A stretch of 39,075 nucleotides of DNA from Patescibacteria group bacterium UBA2772 (lineage in GTDB: Bacteria > Patescibacteriota > Minisyncoccia > Moranbacterales > DUUL01). Numbering within the stretch: the first letter of the stretch is position 1; each line of letters opens with the position of its first letter. The translations under genes and the position numbers were made by a program. Positions 8,582 to 16,430 of this stretch are shown here, in pieces. The notes under the pieces were generated by a model. The model did not search any database. It saw nothing but the letters and a program-made list of their open reading frames with translations, and was not told the origin of the DNA. Where the stretch lies: assembly GCA_002352545.1 (NCBI GenBank), contig DEIO01000020.1, positions 95,006-134,080 on the forward strand, written 5' to 3'.

Positions 8582-9841
8582 TTATTTATTGTATTCTCTT
8601 TCAATTTCAGCAACACGGTTATACTTCGAAACTCTTTCGCCTCGTGCAGTGCTTCCGAATTTAACATAATCAGAGAAGAACCCAACAGCCAAGTCTGCAA
8701 TGAAATCATCTGTTGTTTCACCACTTCTATGTGAAACTGCTATCTTCATACCATATTCTTTTGCAGCTCTCACACATCTAGCTGTTTCAGTAACTGAACC
8801 AATTTGATTTACTTTAATCAAGATTGAATTAGCAGCATTCTTTTCTTTTGCCTCATCAAGAATTTTCTTGTTTGTAACAGTAAGATCATCAGCAATAATT
8901 GCAATATCTTTTCCTGATTGTTCATTGAAAAATCTCCATCCATTCCAATCAAACTCACTCATTGGGTCTTCAATCAACTCCATTTCGAATTTTTCAATCC
9001 ATTCACGATACATTGCACTAATCTGCTCACTGTCCAAAGAAACATTATCCAAACTTAGATTATATTTTCCAGTCTCTTTGTCATAGAACTCACTAGCAGC
9101 AGCATCAATTCCAGTCTTAACTTGTGTCCCAGCTTCATATTTAGTACTAGCGATTCCCTCCAAGATAAGCTCTAGCGCCTCAGCGTTTGCATTCAATGCT
9201 GGAGCAAAACCTCCTTCATCACCAATTGCAACACGATATCCTTTTTCAGTTAATACTTTTTTCAAAGCCTGATAGATTTCAGCACCAGCTTGCAATCTTT
9301 CAGCAAAAGTATCAAATCCAGATGGAACAAGCATAAATTCCTGAATATTAAGACCACTGTCAGCGTGTTCTCCACCGTTGATAACATTAATCATTGGTAC
9401 TGGAAATTTCCATCCTTCTGGTTTTTCAAATTCATAAACTTCTCTTAGATGTTCCCAAAGTTCAACACCCTTAACCAAGGCACCTGCTCTTGCGACTGCC
9501 AAGGAAACTCCCAAAATTGCATTTGCACCAAGTCGTTCTTTGTTCTCAGTTCCGTCCAATTGAAGCATCGCCTCATCTATCGCAATAAGATCTTCAACAT
9601 CCATATCTTTAACGTGTGGAAAAATATCTTCGTTGACATGTTTACACGCTTTCAAAACTCCTTTACCACCAAAACGTTCTTCTCCATCTCTTAACTCAAG
9701 CGCCTCTCTTGTCCCCGTTGAAGCACCAGAAGGAACTGCAGCTTTAACTTTTCTACCATCCTCCAGTGTCAGTTTCACTTCTACTGCTGGATTTCCACGA
9801 GAATCGAGAATTTCGTGCGCATCAATGTGTTTTATTTTCAT
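8582..9841 (-). CDS. eno: Enolase
   Basis: 419 residues. Converts 2-phosphoglycerate to PEP. The N-terminus starts IKHIDAHEILDSRGNP as in typical enolases. Later motifs include GGEHADSGLNIQEF, GDEGGFAP, LIKVNQIGS (catalytic lysine) and SHRSGETTDDFIADLAVG. The ATG at 9841 is chosen because the open frame further upstream runs through the antisense of tRNA-Lys and has no enolase-like sequence. First gene of the eno-gpmI-pfkB-acd-receiver-recJ cluster; a promoter lies 44 nt upstream. Confidence 0.97.
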   Translation of the reverse strand: MKIKHIDAHEILDSRGNPAVEVKLTLEDGRKVKAAVPSGASTGTREALELRDGEERFGGKGVLKACKHVNEDIFPHVKDMDVEDLIAIDEAMLQLDGTENKERLGANAILGVSLAVARAGALVKGVELWEHLREVYEFEKPEGWKFPVPMINVINGGEHADSGLNIQEFMLVPSGFDTFAERLQAGAEIYQALKKVLTEKGYRVAIGDEGGFAPALNANAEALELILEGIASTKYEAGTQVKTGIDAAASEFYDKETGKYNLSLDNVSLDSEQISAMYREWIEKFEMELIEDPMSEFDWNGWRFFNEQSGKDIAIIADDLTVTNKKILDEAKEKNAANSILIKVNQIGSVTETARCVRAAKEYGMKIAVSHRSGETTDDFIADLAVGFFSDYVKFGSTARGERVSKYNRVAEIEREYNK

Positions 9842-9884
9842 TTTTTTGTTTATTGTTTTAATGAAATTTCCCCTGTCTTCCTCA

Positions 9885-9913
9885 ATTATACTGCTCCGTT
9901 GACATTTCTGCAA
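9885..9913 (-). promoter_or_regulatory. Promoter of the eno operon
   Basis: On the minus strand TTGCAG (9908-9913), a 17-nt spacer and a perfect TATAAT (9885-9890). Confidence 0.55.
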
Positions 9914-10021
9914 GTTTGTATATAATGAATTATGTTTAAAAAATAAGTTATTACGAAATACGCTTTTGAGCGATATTTTTGTTTTTAAAATAGCTTGTTT
10001 ACAAACATTTTGACAATTCAT

Positions 10022-10094
10022 GCGCGCATAGCTCAGTTGGTAGAGCAACTGCCTTTTAAGCAGAAGGTCGGGGGTTCGAATCCCTCTGCGCGCA
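10022..10094 (+). tRNA. tRNA-Lys (UUU)
   Basis: Full cloverleaf. Acceptor GCGCGCA pairs with TGCGCGC, discriminator A at 10094. D-arm GCTC-AGTTGGTA-GAGC, anticodon loop CTTTTAA with TTT at 10055-10057, T-arm GGGGG-TTCGAAT-CCCTC. CCA is not encoded. It is divergent from eno and marks the left edge of the accessory island. Confidence 0.96.
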
Positions 10095-10100
10095 CTAAAG

Positions 10101-10144
10101 AAAAAACACAATTATTCAAAAGATAATTGTGTTTTTGTTTTTAG
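10101..10144 (+). terminator. Terminator of tRNA-Lys
   Basis: AACACAATTAT and ATAATTGTGTT arms with a small loop, followed by TTTGTTTTT. Confidence 0.85.
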
Positions 10145-10188
10145 ACTCATCTATAGAGTACTCTATAGATACCCCTATAAATGAGTCT
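10143..10188. repeat. Nested palindrome between tRNA-Lys and the island
   Basis: A perfect 22-bp palindrome (10149-10170, half-site ATCTATAGAGT) lies inside a wider inverted repeat, AGACTCAT (10143-10150) and ATGAGTCT (10181-10188). No T-tract follows, so it is not an obvious terminator. The related ATCTATAGAT is at the centre of the palindrome at 23217-23256. Confidence 0.6.
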
Positions 10189-10219
10189 ACTTTAAAATAC
10201 TAGCTAGTTATTAGATTAG

Positions 10220-10277
10220 CAGTTCGAATTCGACCCCGGGAGCAAAGCCCAAAAAAAGCCTTTAATCAAGGCTTTTT
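10220..10277 (+). repeat. Island repeat copy A with terminator hairpin
   Basis: CAGTTCGAATTCGAC then CCCGGGAGCA (10220-10244), followed by AAGCCTT/AAGGCTT and TTTTTT (10254-10277). It belongs to a family seen again at 14040, 15621, 15684 (minus), 16358 and 18897. It resembles a tRNA 3' end (TTCGAAT loop-like) but has no paired 5' half. From here to 10434 I see no gene. Confidence 0.55.
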
Positions 10278-10434
10278 TAGATTACCATTCTTCAATTCCT
10301 ATACACCAATGTCACTAAAGTACACTTAAAAGTTCCAGTACACTCTCTACTTTAAATACACGACACGTATCACCATGTATTACTGCAAGAAATTTCAAAG
10401 CAACTATTAGATTTTTTATGTTTTGAATTTAAAT

Positions 10435-10464
10435 TTGACTAAAATCCCCTTTTCTTGCTATATT
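10435..10464 (+). promoter_or_regulatory. Promoter of the M23 gene
   Basis: TTGACT (10435-10440), 18-nt spacer, TATATT (10459-10464), about 180 nt upstream of the ORF. Confidence 0.5.
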
Positions 10465-10470
10465 CAAGTT

Positions 10471-10571
10471 AGCAACAACACTCTTCTGGAAGAGCATTTG
10501 TTGTTTTTTAGTACTTTAAAAAATTTAGCAATTTAAACAAGTCTTCGGAAAAAGGAGGTTTATGAAGACTT
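10471..10571 (+). promoter_or_regulatory. Structured leader of the M23 gene: 5' hairpin/T-run, then an SD-loop hairpin with a 6-codon ORF
   Basis: First, AACAACA pairs with TGTTGTT and CTCTTC with GAAGAG, followed by TTTTTT (10473-10510). This sits right at the predicted start site, like an attenuator. Second, AAGTCTTC (10539-10546) pairs with GAAGACTT (10564-10571), leaving an AAAGGAGG ribosome binding site in the loop. An ATG at 10562 opens a six-codon frame, MKTFSI, then TAG. Translation of this mini-ORF would have to open the second helix. The main ORF has its own AAGGAGG. Confidence 0.5.
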
Positions 10572-10644
10572 TTAGTATCTAGTTTCCCTTGTATCACCTA
10601 TTTAAAAATCCAATTTTGGATAAAGACAAAAAGGAGGTCACAAA

Positions 10645-12957
10645 ATGACCAAGAAAGGTTTGACTGGAATTACTGCAATTCTCTGTCTATTGTTTACAGT
10701 GCAGAGCTTTGCAACGGAAAATTTTTGGGTAAAGGAATTTCACTTAAACAGCGATTACTCCGCAATTAAGGCAACGTCAGTTTTGCATATTGATGGAGGA
10801 GGAAAAATTGTAACTGGATCTTCTTCTGGATATGGACAAGAAGGGATTTTTGCAATAAAATTTCTCCCTTCAGGCGCAATAGACTGGCAGAAACGTTATG
10901 GTAATGTCAATTCCTTAACTTCTTCTGACTGCGTTAAGAATGGATCTAATTTCCTTTTAGTTGGCCAAGGAACAAACTATAAAGGATTTTCTTTTGAGAT
11001 AGATTCTGATGGAAATGTTGTCTCAAACAGTGCAAAGAGATTCACTGGGATAGACAATATTCACAATATCAAAAGAACTTCGGATGGTGGCTATCTTATT
11101 TCCGGAAAAGAAGGCTACAATCCAGGCAAACTTGTTGTGGCAAAATTAACAGCACAGTTTGGCATAGATTGGACAACAAAAATCACCACATTGGGAAATC
11201 CAACTGGAGAAATGAGCTGGGCATGTGAAGTGCCTGGATGTGGTTATTATATCACCATGTTGGGATCAGGCGTTGTAAAATTGGATTACGATGGTGATGT
11301 TATTTGGAATAAAATTTATTCCACTACATCAGGTGTTGTTAGGGCTCGTGCGATTTACCCAACATCAGACGGGAATATTGCTCTTGTAGGACAACACAGT
11401 ATAGGATATTCTCACAATCCCTGTGTACTCAGGATAGACCCAGACGTGGTTACGATCTCCCCTCTTCATCGAACTAGTTTCCTGAAAGGTGGAGATTTCC
11501 AAGCCATAACACAAAATACCGCTGGAGACCTATTTCTAGCTGGAAAAGTAAGTATGGACAATACTCCTTATAGTAGTGTTTTTGTTGCAAAAGCTACGTG
11601 GGCTGGAGTTACTCAAAAGGTTAAAAGGTTTGGAGATACAAGATATGCTGGTCCTCCAGTAGATATCCAAAGTGGCTCGGAAAATATCCTTTTATCTGGT
11701 TCTGTAAGAAATAATACTCTTAAGGATGGGGTCCTACTTGCAAAACTTACAGAAGCTTTGACTGTGAATTATTTGTGTGGTGCAGGAATTGATGAAACAT
11801 TTACAGTTTCTGAACATGCAGTAACAACGGCAACCTATGACTTAGTGGCCAATCAAGCTGTTACTAGGGACGATATTACTATTCTGAGCTCCAGTATCTC
11901 CGCTAACACACTGACTTTGAGTGCTGCTAACTCTTGTGAAGCAGAGCATCCACGCTTAACAGTTGAGTTAGACACTACAAAAGGATTCGTTGTTGGTACT
12001 GAACTTTATGTAAACCCAGTGAACCTAACAATAAATTGTAGCGAGGAGGAATCTGATTGCTCTGAAGTTATAGAGTCTTTAACAACAGCTACTGAACTCA
12101 CTGCGCATTCTAAACCAGGTTATTTTTTTAGTCACTGGGAAGTTAACGGGACATATGAGTCTGATAGTAATCCAGTTCACGTTTATGTTTTTAGTGATGT
12201 GACTTGGACTGCGATATTTGAAGATGTCCAGGCTCATGACTTTATTTTTCCTGTACTAAAAAAAGGTCAAACAGACCCATTACTCAACAAAGATGACCCT
12301 TTATACGATGATATACAGATTCCAGCAAATGATGGTGGCTGGTGGGGCTCAGGCGTTGGTGAACAATGCTTACGAGCAGGTCATTTAGGACAAGACTACA
12401 CAAAGGATGCTAACAATGGTATTACGGCTGGGGAGTCTGTTTATGCCGTAGCTAATGGAACCATTGTTAGTGTGGCAAATAACCAAAATACTTCATATGG
12501 TTGGCCAGATAATGGAAGCCATGGATGGGGACCAGTTGTTGTAATTGAACACATAAAGCTTTCTGGGTTTAATACCTCAAATTCCATTGTCCAGCCAGAT
12601 GATTGCAACACTGAAACTAGCCCGACTGTAGTCTACTCCTTATATGGACATCTATCCCAGACTAGCATCGCTAGTCTTTACGTTGGAATGAAGGTGTTTA
12701 TGGGCGATTCAATTGGTGTATTAGGAAGCCCTAACGACGACTGGGAAGTTAGTTTGAATATGGGGTCTCATCTTCATTTTGAAATCAAGGACCAAGCTGG
12801 TTTTGATGAAGGCTCTTGGTACAGGTCTTATCCAGGAGAGTGCCCTGGGAGCATTAGTCAAGCCATCCTTGGTGTTGGTACAGGATATTCATATGAAACT
12901 GGGTTTTCTCCACATCGTTATAAACCAGACGCATTCATTCAAAACAATCAACAATAA
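10645..12957 (+). CDS. Secreted beta-propeller-like protein with C-terminal M23 peptidase domain
   Basis: 770 residues, exported. A signal peptide covers 1-23 (core GITAILCLLFTVQSFA). Residues 30-400 contain repeated segments of the type SDGGYLISGK ... VVAKL, suggesting a beta-propeller. Residues 432-530 resemble an InlB-type B-repeat (HWEVNGTY ... VTWTAIFED). Residues 575-770 form a LytM/M23 zinc endopeptidase domain with GHLGQD (H580, D584), LYGHLSQ and HLHFEI (H709, H711), the HxxxD/HxH set expected for an active enzyme. The family cuts peptidoglycan cross-bridges or other glycine-rich peptides. It may remodel the wall or act on other cells; the target is unknown. AAGGAGG precedes the ATG and a strong terminator follows. 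It is the first gene of the island. Confidence 0.88.
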   Translation: MTKKGLTGITAILCLLFTVQSFATENFWVKEFHLNSDYSAIKATSVLHIDGGGKIVTGSSSGYGQEGIFAIKFLPSGAIDWQKRYGNVNSLTSSDCVKNGSNFLLVGQGTNYKGFSFEIDSDGNVVSNSAKRFTGIDNIHNIKRTSDGGYLISGKEGYNPGKLVVAKLTAQFGIDWTTKITTLGNPTGEMSWACEVPGCGYYITMLGSGVVKLDYDGDVIWNKIYSTTSGVVRARAIYPTSDGNIALVGQHSIGYSHNPCVLRIDPDVVTISPLHRTSFLKGGDFQAITQNTAGDLFLAGKVSMDNTPYSSVFVAKATWAGVTQKVKRFGDTRYAGPPVDIQSGSENILLSGSVRNNTLKDGVLLAKLTEALTVNYLCGAGIDETFTVSEHAVTTATYDLVANQAVTRDDITILSSSISANTLTLSAANSCEAEHPRLTVELDTTKGFVVGTELYVNPVNLTINCSEEESDCSEVIESLTTATELTAHSKPGYFFSHWEVNGTYESDSNPVHVYVFSDVTWTAIFEDVQAHDFIFPVLKKGQTDPLLNKDDPLYDDIQIPANDGGWWGSGVGEQCLRAGHLGQDYTKDANNGITAGESVYAVANGTIVSVANNQNTSYGWPDNGSHGWGPVVVIEHIKLSGFNTSNSIVQPDDCNTETSPTVVYSLYGHLSQTSIASLYVGMKVFMGDSIGVLGSPNDDWEVSLNMGSHLHFEIKDQAGFDEGSWYRSYPGECPGSISQAILGVGTGYSYETGFSPHRYKPDAFIQNNQQ

Positions 12958-12961
12958 ACTT

Positions 12962-13260
12962 CTAAACAACTAAGACTATCAAAAAGCAGTTAGAGAAACT
13001 TCTCTAACTGCTTTTTTCTTGGACTATTTTGGACTAGTTTATTTTCTTGAAACTTTTGATAACCTTAACAATCTCAGCTGAATTAGTAGCAAGATTTTCT
13101 TTTGATTCATCAGTCACTAAATGAAACGAAAAAATGTAATTACTCTTACTACCTATAATTTCATAAACTTTTTTCGTACTCATCCCGTAACTCTCATAAA
13201 CAATCGCCTCCCATTCCCCAATTTTTTCAAGTCTTGGATTTGGATCTGGATTATCACTCC
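12962..13260. repeat. 299-bp direct repeat, left copy
   Basis: Aligns without gaps to 19045-19343, about 30 differences by hand count (about 90% identity). It includes the terminator and the 3' quarter of the gene at 13034-13903. The two copies are 6.1 kb apart and flank the central island. Confidence 0.9.
12981..13018. terminator. Bidirectional terminator between convergent genes
   Basis: AAGCAGTTAGAGAA pairs with TTCTCTAACTGCTT, with A- and T-runs on either side. In the right-hand repeat copy one G-C pair is replaced by A-T on both arms, so the stem is conserved by paired changes. Confidence 0.9.
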
Positions 13261-13903
13261 CTTTTTGTTCATTGAAGATATCCTCCTTATCTCTTTTTTG
13301 CCTAGTATGAAAGCCGAACGGACGAGCTTCAGTTGTTTGTCCAAAAATCACTTGCCATGACTCTGGGTTTTTATAAGAAAAGTAAGGCAAAACAACACAC
13401 TCCTCATTCCCCCAATTCTTGTTATAAGGAACATCGAATGATATCCCCAAATCATCATTTGTGTATAAAATCACGATATTTGCAGGATCATTATTAAAGT
13501 CTTCACGAACTATTCCATGAACGTTTTCATTTCCATTTATTTTCTTGTAACAACCATCTCCAATGGTTCTTTCCCTTACAATCATCTGCATGGGATTTTG
13601 CCCAGATTTTGAGCCTTCCTGCAAAACAGATATTAAGGACTCTTTTTCTTTCAGACTCTTATCACAATCGAGTAGTTCGCTTTTGAACAAATTTTCCTTC
13701 TGAAGACTTTGCGCTTTTTTTTCCTCAAACATATCCTTCAGTTCTTTAATATAAAGAAAACTGCTCCCAAAAATTAAAATTAAAACAGTCCCAAGAATCA
13801 AAACTAAAATCCTTGAAGAATACACGCGAGACTTTTCCTCCCTTTCTTCTTTTTTTGACTTATTCTTGGGATAATTAACTTTTTCTACTTCTTTATTTTC
13901 CAT
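13034..13903 (-). CDS. Membrane-anchored protein of unknown function
   Basis: About 289 residues from the ATG at 13903; an open-frame extension to 13951 would begin with TTG and cover a TACAAT promoter-like box, so it is not used. A basic, highly charged N-terminus (about 30 residues) precedes one hydrophobic segment (RILVLILGTVLILIFGSSFL). A short coiled-coil-like stretch (KDMFEEKKAQSLQKENLFKSE) follows, then a globular C-terminal domain of about 190 residues predicted outside the membrane (type II topology). The family is not recognised. Its last 74 codons are duplicated at 19117-19338, with 8 amino-acid differences and many silent ones, which implies the sequence was under selection after copying. 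Convergent with the M23 gene. Confidence 0.75.
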   Translation of the reverse strand: MENKEVEKVNYPKNKSKKEEREEKSRVYSSRILVLILGTVLILIFGSSFLYIKELKDMFEEKKAQSLQKENLFKSELLDCDKSLKEKESLISVLQEGSKSGQNPMQMIVRERTIGDGCYKKINGNENVHGIVREDFNNDPANIVILYTNDDLGISFDVPYNKNWGNEECVVLPYFSYKNPESWQVIFGQTTEARPFGFHTRQKRDKEDIFNEQKGSDNPDPNPRLEKIGEWEAIVYESYGMSTKKVYEIIGSKSNYIFSFHLVTDESKENLATNSAEIVKVIKSFKKIN

Positions 13904-14039
13904 TTTTATTTCTATTACTAAAATTACAATTCTATTGTACCATGAGAACAATTTCTAATAAAATTTAAATTCGAAACTATACTTTCATATTCTGTAATAG
14001 TCCTAGATATGCAATAGTCTCTCTGCTTCGTATAATCTT

Positions 14040-14061
14040 AAACATATCCACCAGGGAAGCA
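14040..14061 (+). repeat. Island repeat copy E (divergent)
   Basis: AAACATATCCACCAGGGAAGCA resembles copy B (AAACACATCCACTAGGGGG, then AGCA); both are preceded by TTTCATATT. It lies 10 nt before the tRNA-like element. Confidence 0.4.
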
Positions 14062-14071
14062 CACAGTTTAT

Positions 14072-14155
14072 GTCGAAGTTGTGGGAATGACAGACGCGGC
14101 TGTTTACAAAATAGTTGCTTGTGAAAGCATACGGGTTCGATTCCCGCCTTCGAAA
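14072..14155 (+). tRNA. Degenerate class II tRNA-like element (Leu-type body, anticodon ACA)
   Basis: Folds as a long-variable-arm tRNA. Acceptor GTCGAAG/CTTCGAA (six pairs, G1-A72 mismatch), discriminator A; D-arm GTG/CGC; anticodon stem GCTGT/ATAGT; loop TTACAAA; variable stem TGCTT/AAGCA; T-arm ACGGG-TTCGATT-CCCGC with an A-C mismatch at its outer pair. The body resembles tRNA-Leu (GTGG in the D-arm, A73), but position 34-36 reads ACA (cognate to UGU, Cys), not a Leu anticodon, and the D-loop lacks the GG pair. It is probably a pseudo-tRNA or tRNA mimic. Its 3' end also forms the 5' arm of the following terminator. Confidence 0.5.
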
Positions 14156-14194
14156 GGTATTGATTTATTTGATATTTTTCGAAGGCGGTTTTTT
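14144..14194 (+). terminator. Terminator whose 5' arm is the 3' end of the tRNA-like element
   Basis: CCGCCTTCGAAA (14144-14155) pairs perfectly with TTTCGAAGGCGG (14177-14188), followed by TTTTTT. Twelve pairs compete with the acceptor and T-stem of the tRNA-like fold. Confidence 0.85.
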
Positions 14195-14284
14195 GTTATT
14201 CAAAAAACATACCAGGACTTTCTCAAATCAAGAATTTGGATTATTATTATAAGCATCTTAAACTTAGTCCCATTAAAAAATCTC

Positions 14285-15556
14285 ATGTCTAATGAATATA
14301 AAAATAATCATTATGTGCCAATTTGGTATCAGAAACGATTTGCAACACCCACCTTACCAGATAATAAAATGCATCAACTTGATTTAAAACCTCCAAAATA
14401 TACTGATCGAAAAGGCAAAATTCATATAGGAACAACTGTCAAAAAATATGGTTTTGCTAATTGTTTCTGCGAGGAAGACCTATACACAACAACATTTAAT
14501 GGAATTACTTCTAGGGAAATTGAGAAACACTTTTTTGGAAAAGTTGATACTGTAGGGAAAACTGCTATAGAACAATGCGCAGATTATTCGCATCCATGGA
14601 ACGGTGCTGATTTTGTAAATGAATTACTGATGTACATGAGCACTCAAAAGCTACGCACACCCAAAGGACTTGCATGACTCAACAAACAAGCAAAAATAAG
14701 TAGTGCCTGCGACAAGAATAATACTCTTAGATTAATGACTCAATTACATCAACTATATTGTGCTATTTGGATGGAAGGAGTTTGGGCAATAGCGGATGCA
14801 AGTAAATCTGATACAAAGTTCATTATTTCTGATCACCCCGTGACTATATATAACCGTTACTATGGACCTAAACATCCGTTGTGCAGAGAATACAATGATC
14901 CAGACATAAGACTCCATGCCAGTCATACTATATTTCCACTTTCTATTGATAAAATACTTTTTCTCACCAATCTATCCTGGGCAAGAAATCCCTATCAAAA
15001 TGGCAAGAAAATGCGACCTAATCCTAACTTCTTCCGAAGTGCTTATTTTGGCTTTCAAGATATCCAAACATCTCGCTTTCTTTCTGAAAATGAAGTGCGC
15101 GAAATTAACTTTATTCTGAAAAGTCGTGCGTTTAGATACATAACTGCAGCAAAAAAGGAATGGTTATACCCCGAAAGATATGTGACGAAATCTAATTGGC
15201 ATAACTATGGCAAGGGATACCTATTTATGCCAGACCCAAGATCTATGACCTACAGCGGAGGGATAATTTTTGGCAATAACAACGGAACTTCAGCTGCATA
15301 TGATGAATACGGGCGTCGTCCAGGACAAGAAGGTTTCAGAGGGTTTGATGATACTAAACCCAAAGATGACTGGGAGCCATTTCATCAATTTCAAGGTCAA
15401 TTTGCAAGATTATTTGGACCATACAGAAGAGGTCTATCTCACCACGGACCGAACATCGACGATGAACGCGATAGTGACGAATATTATCAACGTCTACTAG
15501 ACTCTGAAAAGCTACACATGAGACGAAGATGGAACAAAAACACTTCTAATAACTAG
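14285..15556 (+). pseudogene. DUF4238-type protein interrupted by one in-frame TGA
   Basis: From the ATG at 14285 the protein begins MSNEYKNNHYVPIWYQKRFA, matching the HYVPxxYxxxF start of DUF4238 proteins. At 14675-14677 a TGA interrupts the frame after RTPKGLA. The same frame then continues with LNKQAKIS through ISDHPVTIYN (another family feature) to a normal stop at 15556, 423 codons in all. A TGG-to-TGA change (tryptophan) would explain it. An internal ATG at 14735 could start a separate C-terminal product of 273 residues. The C-terminal 120 residues are Gly/Arg/Asp/Tyr rich and not typical of the family as I know it. The family's biochemical function is unknown. Low-level read-through or UGA decoding cannot be excluded. 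Confidence 0.75.
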
Positions 15557-15620
15557 GTGCTTGAGAAACATTATTTGAACACAACTGCTCTAGATTTCTG
15601 ATCATAGTTTTCATATTTCC

Positions 15621-15711
15621 AACTCGAAACACATCCACTAGGGGGAGCAACTAAATTTGAGGCTTATTTAAGCCTCTTTTTTTATACCCCGAGTCGGACG
15701 TTCGAACCGCT
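15621..15711. repeat. Island repeat copies B (plus) and B' (minus) facing a shared hairpin
   Basis: Copy B: AACTCGAAACACATCCAC then TAGGGGGAGCA (15621-15650). Then a hairpin GAGGCTT/AAGCCTC with a T-run (15659-15683). Read on the minus strand, B' is AGCGGTTCGAACGTCCGA then CTCGGGG (15687-15711), followed by the same hairpin with its own T-run. Two family members in opposite orientation thus share one terminator. Confidence 0.5.
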
Positions 15712-15757
15712 AGACAAGATTAGTCTTGATTTTTTATGTATTTTATTGTACCCTCTA

Positions 15758-15779
15758 TCTTCAACAATAAAGTTGAAGA
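15758..15779 (+). promoter_or_regulatory. 5'-UTR hairpin before the 153-residue gene
   Basis: TCTTCAAC and GTTGAAGA pair perfectly around a 6-nt loop, 22 nt before the ATG and just upstream of AGGAGGG. A weak TTGATT box lies upstream at 15726; the -10 box is not clear. Confidence 0.45.
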
Positions 15780-15801
15780 ACCTTAAATACAGGAGGGCTC
15801 C

Positions 15802-16263
15802 ATGAAAAAAGAAACGATTATAACTGATAATGCTTATTATTTTATCCTCGTGGTTGGAATGGCATTGGGATTTAAGATGTTTTCCCAATCCATTCTGGAA
15901 AGTTATGGGGATGAAGATTCCATTTTATTCCCCACTGATATCGTTAACCGGGATAAACTAGGATACGTCAAAGTTGACCTCTCTGTTGTCAAAAATTCCT
16001 GGCCTGAGTTCGTAGAAAAAATCAAGGGTGGTCTTTTTGAAAGAGCTTCCTACGAATTCAGTAGTAACACAAGATTCAAGGGAGATCTTTATGAAAAGGT
16101 TAAATTTGAAAAAGACGGCTACCAATTCTCTTTTGAAATTAAAGAATACGAAAGAGACCAGGAGCATGAATTCAAAATGATGCCTCCTGAAGAACTCCCC
16201 GACATTCCGGAAAAAGAAAAAATCAGCAGACTTGTCTGTTTGACAATTACGCCAATTGAATAA
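15802..16263 (+). CDS. Hypothetical protein, N-terminally hydrophobic
   Basis: 153 residues. One hydrophobic stretch near the start (AYYFILVVGMALGFKMF, about 11-27) could be a membrane anchor or uncleaved signal. The rest is charged and soluble-looking, ending in a strand-rich segment (RLVCLTITPIE). No family is recognised. A strong AGGAGGG precedes the ATG at the right distance, a 5' hairpin lies upstream and a very strong terminator follows, so it looks like an intact, self-contained expression unit. Base composition appears more balanced than that of the surrounding core genes. Confidence 0.7.
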   Translation: MKKETIITDNAYYFILVVGMALGFKMFSQSILESYGDEDSILFPTDIVNRDKLGYVKVDLSVVKNSWPEFVEKIKGGLFERASYEFSSNTRFKGDLYEKVKFEKDGYQFSFEIKEYERDQEHEFKMMPPEELPDIPEKEKISRLVCLTITPIE

Positions 16264-16297
16264 TGCCCGCCAAACCAATCTTGGCAGAAAAACTGCT

Positions 16298-16338
16298 AAA
16301 CACCCCACGGTCAACTGACCATGGGGTGTTTCTTTTTG
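16298..16338 (+). terminator. Terminator after the 153-residue gene
   Basis: AAACACCCCA/TGGGGTGTTT with GGT/ACC inside, then CTTTTTG. Confidence 0.88.
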
Positions 16339-16357
16339 TCTTAAGATCCCATACAAA

Positions 16358-16421
16358 CGGTTCGAACATCGTCCGATAAGGGGAGCAAACGCTTTTAAAT
16401 GCCTTGTTTAAGGCATTTTTT
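16358..16421 (+). repeat. Island repeat copy C with terminator hairpin
   Basis: Core 16358-16387: CGGTTCGAACATCGTCCG then ATAAGGGGAGCA, matching copy D at 25 of 30 positions. CGG and CCG can pair around TTCGAACATCGT; in copy D these are CAG and CTG, a paired change. A perfect hairpin AATGCCTT/AAGGCATT with T6 follows (16398-16421). Confidence 0.65.
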
Positions 16422-16430
16422 GGTAGTCTG

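Noticed and set aside
9842..10111. N-terminal extension of the enolase reading frame
   Set aside because: The extra 90 codons run antisense through tRNA-Lys and show no enolase similarity; the ATG at 9841 starts the conserved N-terminus.
13904..13951. TTG-initiated extension of the membrane-anchored protein
   Set aside because: It covers a TACAAT promoter-like box and adds no sensible signal; the ATG at 13903 gives a normal basic N-terminus.
14081..14284. Upstream extension of the DUF4238 frame
   Set aside because: It translates the tRNA-like element and its terminator; the family start (HYVP region) fits the ATG at 14285.
14675..14677. UGA reassigned to Gly or Trp genome-wide
   Set aside because: All core genes read through without UGA; only this accessory gene has it.
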